A DNA stretch of 64,000 bases from Dactylis glomerata (GCA_007115705.1 QXEO01000411.1:7541702-7605701); one strand, 5' to 3'; positions 31,767 through 42,753 are shown, counted from the first letter of the stretch. Notes: generated from the letters alone by a model not told the origin. Numbers and translations are program-made.

Positions 31767-33782
31767 CTATTTTGCAGACAGGCCCGTGCAGATGATGACG
31801 TACTTGGTGGGATCACTCTCGTCCAGCAGGATCTTCTTGGTGTCGTTGGCCGGCTTGAACTGCTCCACTGGTGACTGGCAAACCGGCACATCTTGCTGGG
31901 CAAGCTCCATGCAATGTAGTAACTGCCGCTTCTCCTCGGCGATGACCAGTGCCTCTGCCAGCTGCAAGCTCTCCTTTGCGCAGGCCAGGGACTTCTTGAA
32001 GCTTCCCGAGACCATGATTACACCTCTGGGTCCTGGGAGCTTCATCTTCCGATAGGCGTAATGTGGCACCGTCATGAACATGGACAGGGCTGGACGGCCA
32101 AGCAGCGCGTGGTAGGGACTGCTGATGTCCACCACCTCGAACCAGATGGGCTCGCGGCGGCTATTTCCTTTCTTCCCGAAGAGAACCTCCAGCTGCACCT
32201 TGCCCAAAGTGGTGCATGAATGCCCAGGCACGATGCCATGGAAGGTGAGCCGGCTCGGTTTCAGCTGAGCAAGCGGGATGCCCAACTTCTCTAGAGAGCT
32301 TCGGTAAAGAAGGTTGATGCTACTGCCGCCGTCGATGAGTACGCGGGAGAACCGACACATGTGCGTATCGGAGCACACAACTGGGTCCAGGACCAGAGCG
32401 TATTCTCCAGGGCTGGGCATCAATCGCGGATGGTCCTCGCGCCCCCAGGTGATGGCTGCCTCAGACCAATACATGAATTGGGGTTCTGCAGGCATAACAG
32501 CGTTCACCTCTGCCTCATGCCAAAGGTCGTTCCTTTTATCCTTGCCGGGGGTGGTAAACATGTGATACTGCTCAACATCCGCCAGGAAATCATTATCTTG
32601 ATTCGGCTCGCCTCTAGCCGGGTCACGCTGTTGGTCCTCCTGACCTCCAGCCAGCTGCGCTTGCGACGCTCCAGGGATCTGCCGAGCGCGTTGCTCCAGC
32701 TCTCTCATGAACTGGCACTGACGCGTGGAGTGGGTCGCTTCCCTGCCCGGGGAGTTGTGTAACTTGCACGGCTGGTCAAGTGTAGCATCGAGGGTGTACT
32801 TGCCCTCTTTGCGCCCCTGACCGCTGCCGGCAGCCCCCGGGCCTCCTTGGTTAGAAGCCGCTTGCTTTGAGCTAGCAGATCCTCTAGGGAACGCCTCGAC
32901 GTGGTCAAGCCATAGGTGGATGTGCAGCGCCGGTAGGTGAGCCTGGGGCTCCGACCCTGGCGCTGGCACCGGGATCTGGCGTGGCCTGCCTGCCCCGCCA
33001 CCTTGCTGGGCGCGGCGGCCTCGGGCGTTGCCGCTCGGAGCACGGCCGCCCTGTCCGCGCCCTCCGCGGCTTCGGCTTGCCGATGGCGACCGCTGGATCT
33101 GGCCGGGGCCCGCGGTGGTGAAGCTGTGCCGCGGGTCATGAGCAAGTTCGGTCGGTGCGTCTCCATGCACGTCGTAGAACTCGCTGAGCGTGGTGCTCGC
33201 GCGGCACCGGTTAGCCTTGTCCTCGGCCACCTTGCTGAGGAGGATGAGACGCGTCCGCTCCAGGGCCTCGGCGACTCGGGCAGGGTCGATGACGTGGCTG
33301 AGGGGTGCGTGCAGGTCCACCACGGAGATGTCCGGGGCATCCTGCTCTGGGAGTGGAGCATCCTGCTCCTGTGGAAGAAGGCGTTCGGGCGACGGGCGCT
33401 CGGGGCACGGTGAGTCGCCGCCCTCCTCTTCTCCCAGGGCCATCACCTCGACCATGGTGCCAAGACTGCTACTTTCACCGTAGCTCAAGCCTCCGTCGCA
33501 GAGAGGGTCGAAGACATCGGTTACCTCCTCCGGGAAGGGCTTGGCAACGTAGAAGCGGTGGCTGCCGACGTCGAGGAAGGAGCCGCTGTTGCCGAAGCCA
33601 TTCTCGAAGTGGGCCAAGTTGTCGCTGACGCAGTCGAAGGTGCCGAACCTCCAAACAAGGCCGGAGGCGACCTTCTTGCCGAGAACCGATGAGGGTCCCG
33701 GCCGGAACTTGACTCCGCTCGCCACCGCGCTTTGCCCCACAGTGGGCGCCAACTGTCGTGGGAATTTAGAGACAGTAGCCAT
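31767..33782 (-). CDS. gag-pro: B gag-protease ORF lacking the usual gag core
   Basis: 672 codons, open, from an ATG inside the 5' LTR (33780-33782) through the primer site (LAPTVG) to TAG at 31767-31769. The N-terminal half is acidic and Pro-rich, then a Gly/Arg-rich stretch (GRGQGGRAPSGNARGRR). The protease active site is LIDGGSSINLLYR, with FHGIVPG and HALLGRPAL downstream. A Cys/His group (PCKLHNSPGREATHSTRQC) precedes it. The retrotransposon gag core seen in A (WLNNLPAGSI, FTSIYKRP) is absent between about 32800 and 32950, with the frame kept, suggesting an in-frame loss. It could encode protease and linker parts but probably not a particle. Confidence 0.85.
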   Translation of the reverse strand: MATVSKFPRQLAPTVGQSAVASGVKFRPGPSSVLGKKVASGLVWRFGTFDCVSDNLAHFENGFGNSGSFLDVGSHRFYVAKPFPEEVTDVFDPLCDGGLSYGESSSLGTMVEVMALGEEEGGDSPCPERPSPERLLPQEQDAPLPEQDAPDISVVDLHAPLSHVIDPARVAEALERTRLILLSKVAEDKANRCRASTTLSEFYDVHGDAPTELAHDPRHSFTTAGPGQIQRSPSASRSRGGRGQGGRAPSGNARGRRAQQGGGAGRPRQIPVPAPGSEPQAHLPALHIHLWLDHVEAFPRGSASSKQAASNQGGPGAAGSGQGRKEGKYTLDATLDQPCKLHNSPGREATHSTRQCQFMRELEQRARQIPGASQAQLAGGQEDQQRDPARGEPNQDNDFLADVEQYHMFTTPGKDKRNDLWHEAEVNAVMPAEPQFMYWSEAAITWGREDHPRLMPSPGEYALVLDPVVCSDTHMCRFSRVLIDGGSSINLLYRSSLEKLGIPLAQLKPSRLTFHGIVPGHSCTTLGKVQLEVLFGKKGNSRREPIWFEVVDISSPYHALLGRPALSMFMTVPHYAYRKMKLPGPRGVIMVSGSFKKSLACAKESLQLAEALVIAEEKRQLLHCMELAQQDVPVCQSPVEQFKPANDTKKILLDESDPTKYVIICTGLSAK
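33736..33753 (-). other. Primer-binding site of B
   Basis: Minus-strand GTTGGCGCCCACTGTGGGG follows the 5' LTR directly and differs from the A site by single bases. Confidence 0.85.
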
Positions 33783-34496
33783 GGGGAGGCTTATCGAAGG
33801 GGCTCGACGGTGGTGATGATGGGTCCGGCTCGGGATTGTGCCAACGGAGACACCTCGGTTTACTCAGGTTCAGGGTCCTCCCGAGTGGAGGTAAAACCCC
33901 TACTTCCTGCCTGCTTTATATTATCTCGACAGTAGCGATTACAGTGCTCCTCGAGCTGTTCGGCTAGAGGAGGAAGAAGTAGATTGGATCCCCCTAGACT
34001 AAGGGTCCAGACCCCCTTATATAGGCAGGGGTCTGGTTACAGGTTAGGTGGCAATTTGGCCAGCTGCCGGCTCATCCGTGGCCGCGTCCTCGGTGTGATC
34101 CTCTGGCCTTGCTCTGACGATTACGCTTTATAAAGCACCTTTCCCCTTGGACCGGCATCTGGGAGGCATATGCCCTCCCTTTTGCCTCGGATCCTGTCGT
34201 GGGGAAGGGTCCTTGATCGCTGATTGGCTGGGTATGGTCATGGCGTTCGTCACTCCCGTCCTTTGCCTCTGTCGCTCTTGTCGGGGCCAGCCCACCTTCG
34301 GCAAAACAGCCGTTGGAGGGCTTTTGTCTTCATCGCCCGGCTCTGGCTCTCCTCGGTGGAATCGCCAGCCGGCTGCTGGTGCAGCCGGCCCTTCGGACAG
34401 AGCCGGTCTTCTCGTGCTAGAGCCGTGGAGACTCCTGGGACGCTAGTCGGCATATTGCTCGGCCCTTGGCACGCCCCATAAGTCATCCCCACGACA
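33754..34496 (-). repeat. B 5' LTR (right copy)
   Basis: 743 bp, matching 20534-21276 with several dozen mostly transition differences. It is followed by TSD CTTCT (34497-34501). Confidence 0.92.
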
Positions 34497-34501
34497 CTTC
34501 T

Positions 34502-34746
34502 GGGTCAAACAATAGCATGAAATCATAGCACACTCACATGCATTCATATAACATGGTCAAATGAAATTCGAAAAAGAAAAAGAAAATAAATAGCACCCAT
34601 ACCCATACACATGAAATCATGCAACACCACATGGAAATTCAAACTCTAACACACAAGCACACATTGAAATGCAAGTTTTTGTTTTTCCCTAAATTTATGC
34701 ACTGAAATTTGGTTCAAATCTGGTTCACAAAAAGTAGGGTGTTACA
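34502..34746 (-). repeat. D 3' LTR, segment 3 of 3
   Basis: Final 245 bp of the left D LTR, ending AGTAGGGTGTTACA. It matches 50400-50634 and borders the D polypurine tract. Confidence 0.92.
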
Positions 34747-34748
34747 GA

Positions 34749-34760
34749 CCTTCCCCCCTT
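34749..34760 (-). other. Polypurine tract of D
   Basis: Minus-strand AAGGGGGGAAGG lies three bases from the 3' LTR of D, the expected place for plus-strand priming. Confidence 0.85.
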
Positions 34761-34788
34761 AAAAGAATCTTGTCCCGAGATTCGATAG

Positions 34789-37700
34789 CTAAGCGTTGAG
34801 TAACTCGGGAAATTCCCGCTGAAGATAGTCTTCACGCTCCCATGTGGCCTCATCCTCGGTATTGTTGCTCCACTAAACCTTGTACATATTTATCTTTCAC
34901 CTACGGGTGAGATGGACGTCTTTCTCCAGAATACGGATTGGTCTCTCGCGGTACGTCAAGTCGTGGTTAAGGTCAATGGTATCTTGATCAACCTCTTGGA
35001 AGGTTTTGGGCTTGTTGGGAGCTTCGAGACACTTGCGTAGTTGTGATACGTGGAAGACGTCGTGAAACCCGGACAACTTCGGGGGGTAGCTCTAACTTGT
35101 AGGACATTTCTCCGCGATGTTCTAGGATCTTGTATGGACCAATGTAGCGAGGTGCAAGCTTGCCCTTGACATGGAATCGCTGCATTACCTTGAGTGGGGT
35201 TACTCATAGATATACAAAATCTCCCACTTGGAATGTAAGGGGCCTCCATCGAGAATCTGCGTAACTTTTCTGTCTAGATTGAGCGGCTTTCAAACGGTTG
35301 CGGATTAGTTGCACTTGCTCTTCGGCTTCCATGATAATATCAGGACCAAATACTTGGATTTCTCCAGTCTCCGACCAGTTGAGTGGGGTTCGACATTTAC
35401 GACCATATAGGGCTTCAAAGGGGGCCATTTGTAAGCTAGCCTGATAGATATTGTTGTAGGAGAATTCGGCAAATGGCAAACAGTCTTCCCACTTGGCCCC
35501 GTATGAGAGGACGCAAGCGCAGAGCATATCCTCAAGAATCTGATTGACTCGCTCGGTCTGACCTCCTGTTTGCGAATGGAAGGCTGTGCTGAAGGAAAGA
35601 TTTGTCCCCAAGGCTTTGTGTAGGCTTTTCCAAAATCGGGAGGTGAACTACGAACCTCGATCAGATACGATCCTCTTGGGTACCCCATGCAGGCTCACAA
35701 TTCGTCTTATGTATAGCTCGGCCAGATTCTGACCTCGGTCGGTGGTCTTGACAGGTAGGAAGTGGGCAACCTTGGTTAGGCGATCGACGATGACCCAGAT
35801 GGAATCGTGTCCCCTGTTTGACCTTGGTAGGCCAGTAATGAAGTCCATACCAACTTCTTCCCATTTCCACATGGGTACTTTCAGGGGTTGCAATAGACCC
35901 GCAGGTCTTTGGTGCTCGGCCTTGACACGTTGACAGACGTCGCACCGGGCAATATAAAAGGCTATCTCTCGCTTCATGCCATGCCACCAAAACTGCTCCT
36001 TCAAGTCTTGGTACATTTTGGTGCCTCTGGGGTGAATCGAATAGGGAGTATCATGGGCCTCCCTCAGGATGAGCTGCTTCAACTCTTCGATACTTGGGAC
36101 GCATAGGCGGCCATTATACCACAACACACCTTGCCGATCGATCGAAAACCCAGGTACTTCTTCTTGTCCCATCCTACGCTTAATTCCTTCAATGCTCTCA
36201 TGACCTTTCCGGGCTTCTTTGATTTGGTCAAACGGAGTGGGTCGGACTTCAAGGTTGGCTAGGAACCCATGGCTCACAAGCTCAAGTCCAAACTTCTCGA
36301 ACTCGTCACAAAGGGTAGGCTGGTTGGTCTTTAGGAGGGCGTTTAGGGAGCAAGGCTCTCGGCTGAGGGCATCAGCGACCACGTTCGCCTTGCCCGGATG
36401 ATAATGAATGCCTAAGTCATAATCCTTGATAAGCTCAATCCATCTCTGCTGCCTCATATTCAACTCCTTCTAAGAGAAGATATACTTCAAGCTCTTGTGG
36501 TCTGTGTAGATCTCGCATCGATTTCCCATAAGATAGTGTCGCCAAGTTTTGAGTGCATAAACGACAGCAGTAAGCTCTAGGTCATGGGTAGGATAGTTTA
36601 GCTCATGCGGGCGCAGTTGACGGGATAGGTAAGCAATGACCTTGCCATCTTGCATCAAGACACTCCCAAGTCCAAGCTTCGAGGCGTCGCAATAGACGTC
36701 AAAGCTCTTGGTGATATCGGGCATGGTCAAGATAGGGCCTGATACGAGTCTCTTCTTGAGTTCTTGGAAACTCTGCTCGCACTTCTCAGTCCACTCGAAC
36801 TTCTTGTCCTTCTTGAGGAGCTGAGTCATCGAGCGAGCAATGCTAGAAAAACCTTCAACAAACTTCCGGTAATATCCAGCTAATTCGAGGAATGCTCAAA
36901 CTTCAGTGGGATTGGTCGGGGCTTTTCTTTCCAAGATGGAAGTAATCTTTGATGGGTCGACAGATACTCCGCCGGCTGAGATAACGTGTCCCAAGAATCC
37001 AACTTCCCTTAGCCAAAATTCACATTTGCTAAACTTGGCATAAAGTTGGTGCTCTCGCAAGGTTCCCAATACTAGCCGCAGATGCTCTGTGTTCTCTTCC
37101 TCGGTCTTGGAATAGACCAAGATGTCATCAATGAACACCACCACAAACTTGTCGAGGAACTTCATGAACACCTTGTTCATGCGATACATGAAGTAGGCGG
37201 GGGCATTGGTCAGGCCAAAGGACATAACGGTGTATTCAAACAAACCATAGCGGGTGGTGAAGGCGGTCTTGGGAATATCGGACTCTCGGACTTTCAGCTG
37301 ATGATATCCAGTGCGGAGATCAATCTTGGAGAACACTTTGGCTCCATTCAGCTAGTCAAATAGGTCTTCAATCTTTGGGAGTCGATACTTGTTTTTAATA
37401 GTCACCTCGTTCAATTTACGGTAATCCACACACAATCGAATGGTACCGTCTCGCTTGTCCACAAAAAGAATAGGCGATCCCCAAGGTGACGCGCTGGGAC
37501 GGATAAGACCTTTGCTGAGCATATCAGCGAGCTGCCTCTTTAACTCTTCTAACTCTTGGGGGTTCATGCGGTAGGCTCTTTGTGCTATAGGGGCTATTCC
37601 GGGAATCAACTCAATAATGAACTCAATATCCCGGTCAGGGGGCATACCTGGCAACTCTTCTGGGAAAACATCGGGGTACTCACATACCACCGGGACTTGG

Positions 37701-39256
37701 TCAAGGGTTGGTCCAGACACAGACTTCTTGTAGTAGGCTTTGCGGGATGGCATGGTTGCAATGTGTTCAATCTGAATACCGTCGCTATTGGTAACGGCTA
37801 TAGACTTCCTGGCGCAATCAATGTGCCCCTGATACTTGGACATCCAGTCCATTCCAAGTACCACATCCAAACCCTTCATGCCTAGAATGATTAAATTGGC
37901 TTTGAATGACACCCCGTGGATATCTACCGGCACATCTATGCAATTTCTCTTGGTTTTCATAACTGACCCGGGGATCTGAACTAGCATAGCCCTAGGCATC
38001 ATGGTTGATTCTAACTTTCCGTTTGTAACAAAGTTTTCAGTCACGAAGGAATGAGAGGCACCAGAATCAAATAGCACTCTTGCAGGGATGGAGTTGACGA
38101 GAAACGTACCCAGAACAACATTGGGTGCTTCAGCAGCTTCCTCAGCAGTGACATGGTTCAGGCGGCCCGTTGCAGTATTGGCTTGGTTCTTCTGATTCTT
38201 ACCAGTGGGTCCACGGCCTTGACCCTGGTTGGGTCTCGGCGCGCTGAGGCTCGATGCAGAAGGCTTCTTCAGAGGGCACTCCTTAGAGAAGTGTCCAGGC
38301 TGGCCACAGGTGTAGCATCCGCTGCCTTGGCTGCGGTTAGTGGGGTTGAATGTGTTGCGGTTGCCTCCAGAGAAATTCCCGCCTGAAGGGCGGTTGCTGG
38401 AGTATTGGCGGTTTGGGTTATTGGGCCTGGGGGCTTGAGATGCAAACCTCTATGGCGGGGGCACAGCCCTGGATGGGGGCAGGCTGTGGGACCGCTGTCC
38501 GCTAGGTCCACCTTGACTCATCATCCTTCTCTTGCGACTTTCGCGGGCAGCCTTGTTCTTGTCTTCAACCATTATGGCGGCATCCACCATAGCTTCTAGA
38601 TCAGGATAGTGCACGGCTACAAGATAGGTCTACAACTCCTCCTGCAGTCCATTGAGGAACCGCTCTCTTTTCTTCTCATCGGTGTCGATGTCATTGGGAG
38701 CATACCTTCCCCAAGTGGTGAACTTGTCAAGATACTCCGGAACACTCATTCCACCTTGCTTCAGATTGAGGAACTTGTCCCTCATGATCTTGATGAGACC
38801 AGAAGGAATGTGGGCCTTGCGAAACTTGGTCTTGAATGCTTCCCAAGTCATCACTTGGCCCTTGGGCTGCATGGCGCGGACATTCTCCCACCATGCTCCA
38901 TCTGCTCCAGCTAGAAAGTGGGTTGCATACAGTACCTTATCGTTCGCTCCGACTCCGGCGTACTCTAACTTGTTCTCAATGGTCCGGAGCCAGTTGTCGG
39001 CATCCAGAGGCTCAGTGGACTTGGAGAAAGTTGGGGGATTGGAATTCTGGAAATCCCTAAGCTTGTTCTGAGGCTCATCATTGCCATTGCCACCATTGTT
39101 GTTGTGGTGGGTGGCAATCTGGGCGAGGTGTTGGAGTGTGGCGAGGTTGGCTTGGCGTTCTGCGTGTGCGGCTTCGCGGTCCTCTAGCATGAGCTGCAGC
39201 ACCTCAGGAGGTGGGGGCGGGTTGTTTCCAGCGTGGCCTCACGTTTCCGGAGCCAT
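34789..39256 (-). pseudogene. gag-pol: D gag-pol polyprotein with chromodomain; ten stops, one frameshift
   Basis: A single frame from ATG 39254-39256 to a stop at 34789. Order: gag core (about 38640-39100, DNWLRTIENKLEY, WWENVRAM), CCHC knuckle CYTCGQPGHFSKEC (about 38310), protease LFDSGASHSFV (about 38060), RT with FIDDILVYSK (about 37115), RNase H (36470-36829, YCDASKLGLGSV), integrase (zinc module, DFITGLPRS, SDRGS, GGQTERVNQ) and chromodomain (YKV, EDEATWEREDYLQ; 34800-34900). Nonsense codons: 39239 TGA, 38630 TAG, 38450 TAG, 37352 TAG, 36896 TGA, 36470 TAG, 35648 TAG, 35204 TGA, 34897 TGA, 34873 TAG (lowest coordinate given). A one-base shift lies in the G run 35081-35086. Fusion of gag and pol in one frame and the chromodomain fit Tekay/Del. 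Confidence 0.9.
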
Positions 39257-39582
39257 TCTGGAGAGGAGTCATTTGGTGAGAAACAACAATCATGTGCCAA
39301 AGGAACAAGTTGTGCCACAAATCATAGGAGTACACGATAAGAGACATAGATGTACCAAGCATTCATGAGCATTAGCACGACAACATCCATAAGCATCCAA
39401 GTTCAACACATGCATACATACATACAAAAGAGGTGCCACATAAGTCTAGCACACATACCACAAAGTCTCAGGCAACTCATACCAAATGGTTTCAGCTGAA
39501 CCATACACATCATACGCAAAAGGGATCGGGCAGTCCTACTCGATACGCGACATCCTAAGTGAAGTAGCAGTGCGCCGGGTAC
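39257..39582. other. Gap between gag and the extra ORF of D
   Basis: 326 bases, AT- and CA-rich, no coding signal. On the minus strand it is the stretch between the stop of the extra ORF and the gag ATG. Confidence 0.4.
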
Positions 39583-40419
39583 CTACTCGTCGACGCTAAC
39601 ATGAGGAACGACCTCCTCGGGGTCCTCCTCACTCAGGGTCACAGGGGCGTAGAAGTCCATGATAGCGTCGCGGTCATCACCACCATCGCTACCACGGTCA
39701 TCGTCGTCGGTGCTCGCGGGCTCCTTGTCGTAGGCCTCCTGGTGGTCATCGTCGTGGCCAAGTACCTCCTCGTTCTCCTTGCGGAGCTCGGCGGTCTCCT
39801 CCTCTAACTCGGACACATGGCTCTCAAGTGAAGCTAGGTGATCCTCCAGATCACAGACGCGCTGACGCAGAGCCCTGTTCCTCTTCATGATCCTCCTCTT
39901 GGCAGCGAGGAGATGGTGACGAGAGAAAATGGACTCTTGAAGGTCCTCACGAAGAACGGCCAACTCTAGGCCTCTCTCGTCGGTGGCCATACGGGCATGG
40001 TCCAGCTGCCCCTGAGTGTGGTGCAGCAGGGCCTCCGTGTGGCAGAGGTGGCGACTGAAGGGGGTGTGTGCGGCAGCCTGGTAGGGAAGACCGTCAGAGT
40101 CAACTCGTTCGTAGTGCTCATAGCGGGTGCCGAGTAGCTCGTCGTAGTGGAGGTGGACGAGGTGCGAGATAGCGTGTCGGAGGACACGCATAAGTCCATC
40201 GCCCCACGTGCGCTCAATCACCTCGAAGGTGACCTCCTTCCCGCGGACCTGGCAAACGACCTGGTACGCCAACTCGCGGGTACCCTCCTCGAAAAGACGG
40301 TAGCCTCGGATCTCCGGATGTGGCCGTCCGAGATGCGCGGCTAACTCCACCAAGTCGCGCTCAAAGACGAGCACGTCCTCGTGGGTACCAACCAGACGGT
40401 GTGCAGTAGGAGCGTCCAT
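39583..40419 (-). CDS. Extra ORF of D upstream of gag, coiled coil and acidic tail, unknown function
   Basis: 278 residues, intact, from ATG (40417-40419), about 240 bp after the primer site and before gag. I do not recognise a family. The N-terminal 100 residues look folded (VFERDLVELAAHLGRPH, EVTFEVIERTWGDGLMRVL). The middle is helical and charged, with a likely coiled coil at about 165-215 (RRIMKRNRALRQRVCDLE, SHVSELEEETAELRKENEE). The tail is very acidic (HDDDHQEAYDKE, STDDDDRGSDGGDDRD). No stop has arisen here although the neighbouring gag-pol has ten. It could be an accessory protein co-packaged with or regulating gag, which is inference only. Extra ORFs upstream of gag are known in Ogre-type elements; I do not recall one like this in a chromovirus. 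Confidence 0.65.
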   Translation of the reverse strand: MDAPTAHRLVGTHEDVLVFERDLVELAAHLGRPHPEIRGYRLFEEGTRELAYQVVCQVRGKEVTFEVIERTWGDGLMRVLRHAISHLVHLHYDELLGTRYEHYERVDSDGLPYQAAAHTPFSRHLCHTEALLHHTQGQLDHARMATDERGLELAVLREDLQESIFSRHHLLAAKRRIMKRNRALRQRVCDLEDHLASLESHVSELEEETAELRKENEEVLGHDDDHQEAYDKEPASTDDDDRGSDGGDDRDAIMDFYAPVTLSEEDPEEVVPHVSVDE

Positions 40420-40657
40420 CTACACAAAATTTTAAGGTAGGTTGAATTAATAACTTACTCAAGTGTGCAATATTTTAAGTACAGTAAAACTTGAATTAAG
40501 ATGCAAGTAGTCTAAATGCTTAAAGGATAAGGGAAGAGATGAGAGCAATATATATTTACCTTATATATATTAAGCCATCTCTTTAATTTTTAATAGTGAA
40601 AATAGTTTTTGGTCCGGTCTAACGCCCATGCTAACTAAGGTCTCCTAAGGTCAGGAT

Positions 40658-40674
40658 GGCTCTGATACCAACTC
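40658..40674 (-). other. Primer-binding site of D (tRNA-iMet)
   Basis: Minus-strand GAGTTGGTATCAGAGCC lies against the 5' LTR and contains the full TGGTATCAGAGCC initiator-Met complement. Confidence 0.9.
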
Positions 40675-42722
40675 TGTGGGGACCCCGGTTTACCACCCGG
40701 AATTCCAGTTATGCATACAATTAATGATCCCAGGAAGACCGTCATGAACCCACATAACAGAGTTGGCATTATAGAGTAAATCATCCATTACATAAATAAG
40801 TCGAATAGTCTTACATGGCCACTTGGCCGAATTCAATTGCCTCACAGGGCAAGTTCACTAAACATAGCAGCGGAAACAAAAGCAGCGTCGGTAGTCCATG
40901 TCGTGCCTCTACCCTACAGGTGACTGACCGGGAGACGGATCCTAGTTCGCACCGGCGTCATCAAACTCCTCACCATCATCATCGTAATCTTCTCCATAAT
41001 CTGGCCAAGTTAATAGCCAGGGACAAAGCCGTGAGTACATTTGGAATTGTACTCGCAAACCATCTAAGAGGAAGTGTTGACATGCAGTTTGGCTGTAGCA
41101 AGGTGAAAGGCTTCTAGTCTAGTTTATCCTAACTAGTCAATTTCTCATGTCAATATAGCATGTCCTACGACATTTCTATATCCTTATTAAAGAAGAATCT
41201 TTGTAAAACATTTTTAGTAAAAGCTCTAGGAAAGGGGGAAACTCATTTTCAAGAGAAGAGCCGGTGGTCAATCAAACATGACCACCTCCATTTCCTTGGC
41301 AGTACCCTGCAAGTACTCCGAACGATAACCGTGCCACGGCAGTACCCTCCGAGTACTCCGTCCGGCGCCTTTCTCCATTTTTACGAAATCATCTTTGAAA
41401 ACAAAACCGACATTGGGCTAGATAGCAACCATTCCAACCATCCATGACCGAGGACTCGGCTATTCGAATAGGTTTACACTCTGCAGAGGTTGTACACTTT
41501 ACCCACACCATCCGATAAATCCGCCGGGATACCACCACGGACCGTCATACACAAGTATGTGGGGTTCGGATAATCGATCATAGCCTTCCATCTATCCACC
41601 TTAGTACGGGTGCCTACCCTGTGGAATATACATCCCCGGCAAACCCTGGCCTTCTACCTCCGCCGAGCCTAGTTCCAGTGCCACGACGGGAGAAACCCAA
41701 GTGTCTTCCGGCCGGATAAATCCCGAAGGATCCCGATTTACTATTGCCCACAAACTGGTGGAAACCCGGATTCCGGGGTCCTACAAACCCTTATATAGTG
41801 TGAGGCTCCCCGCACTAAAGCAAATAAACTTCAAACTAAGCCCCGTCCCATACCGGGGTAATGTGGTTGCACGGGTTAATTGTTTCGGTGGATACCTAGT
41901 GATCACCAATGTCATTTGAAAACCTCCAACTCCTTTATCCTCCAAGATCCTCTTTTCTTGTCTCAAAAATCGTTTTTGAAAGCATTTCATCAGAGTAGAT
42001 ACTACTCCATGGTTTTCGAAAACATTTTTCAAAATTTTCTTATAGTGTTCCCAATCCTAGAGTTTTAAGCTCCACTAGATGTTTCCCAAAGGCTTTGCTG
42101 CTAATCAACAAGCCACTATTGCAAGGGTAAAGAATGGGTGATCAAAGGGGTCATCTCGATGGATGATAACAATTTGGCTCGTGGAGCTTGAGCCAACAAC
42201 TAATTGCTATAAAGACTATAGCAACACAAAATCAGGCATTTTAATAAAACAGAATGAGACGTGCAAATGTGTAAATAGGATTCAGATATGCATCAAGATA
42301 AATGGCTTGCCTTGGTTGGCTAGACCCTGGTCTTCCTCCTCTTGGTACTCAAACACTTCTCCTTCCTCGGCACACTCTTCGTTTGATTCTATCGTCAGAA
42401 AAATAATAACGCACAAATAAATATACAAGCATGCATAAGTCACAAGCATTTTAGCACTCAGTACCACACAACTAAGGAGTATTAGAAGCAAACAAGTTTA
42501 GAAAACAAGACAATATTTTATAGGTTTTTAATTGGCCATTAACCCTATTAGAAACTAGGGTTTCTTATTTGAAGTAATACCACAACTTAACACTCAATTA
42601 AGCATGCAAACATTCAAATGGACCAAACATCACATCTAGCATACTTGCAGGTTGACAACAATCTTAAGAAGCTAACAAAGTTGGATTTACTGGGAAACAA
42701 TTTGTGGTTAATTTCCTATGAA
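40675..42722 (-). repeat. D 5' LTR, segment 1 of 2
   Basis: Starts TGTGGGGACCCC and matches 1201-2685 and then 17732 onwards without the A insertion, which proves the A target site. It ends at TCCTATGAA where Helitron G1 begins. Confidence 0.92.
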
Positions 42723-42726
42723 CTAG

Positions 42727-42753
42727 CTGGCAGACCCGCGCAATTGCGCGGCT
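42727..42753 (-). other. 3' hairpin of Helitron G1
   Basis: Perfect 16-bp palindrome CCGCGCAATTGCGCGG followed on the minus strand by about ten bases and CTAG (42723-42726). Confidence 0.85.

Larger units (their letters stand above)
20534..34496 (-). mobile_element. B: second Tat-lineage Gypsy element, decayed, with CACTA segment inside
   Basis: 13,963 bp with 743-bp LTRs (20534-21276, 33754-34496) and TSD CTTCT (20529-20533, 34497-34501). The empty site is seen at about 50395 in the other D LTR. LTR copies differ at several dozen sites by eye, mostly transitions, so B is clearly older than A. Gag-pol is on the minus strand at 28368-33782, all in one frame but with several stops. The zone between pol and the 3' LTR holds a promoter-like stretch, a foreign CACTA-type segment and a B3-domain remnant. 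Confidence 0.92.
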
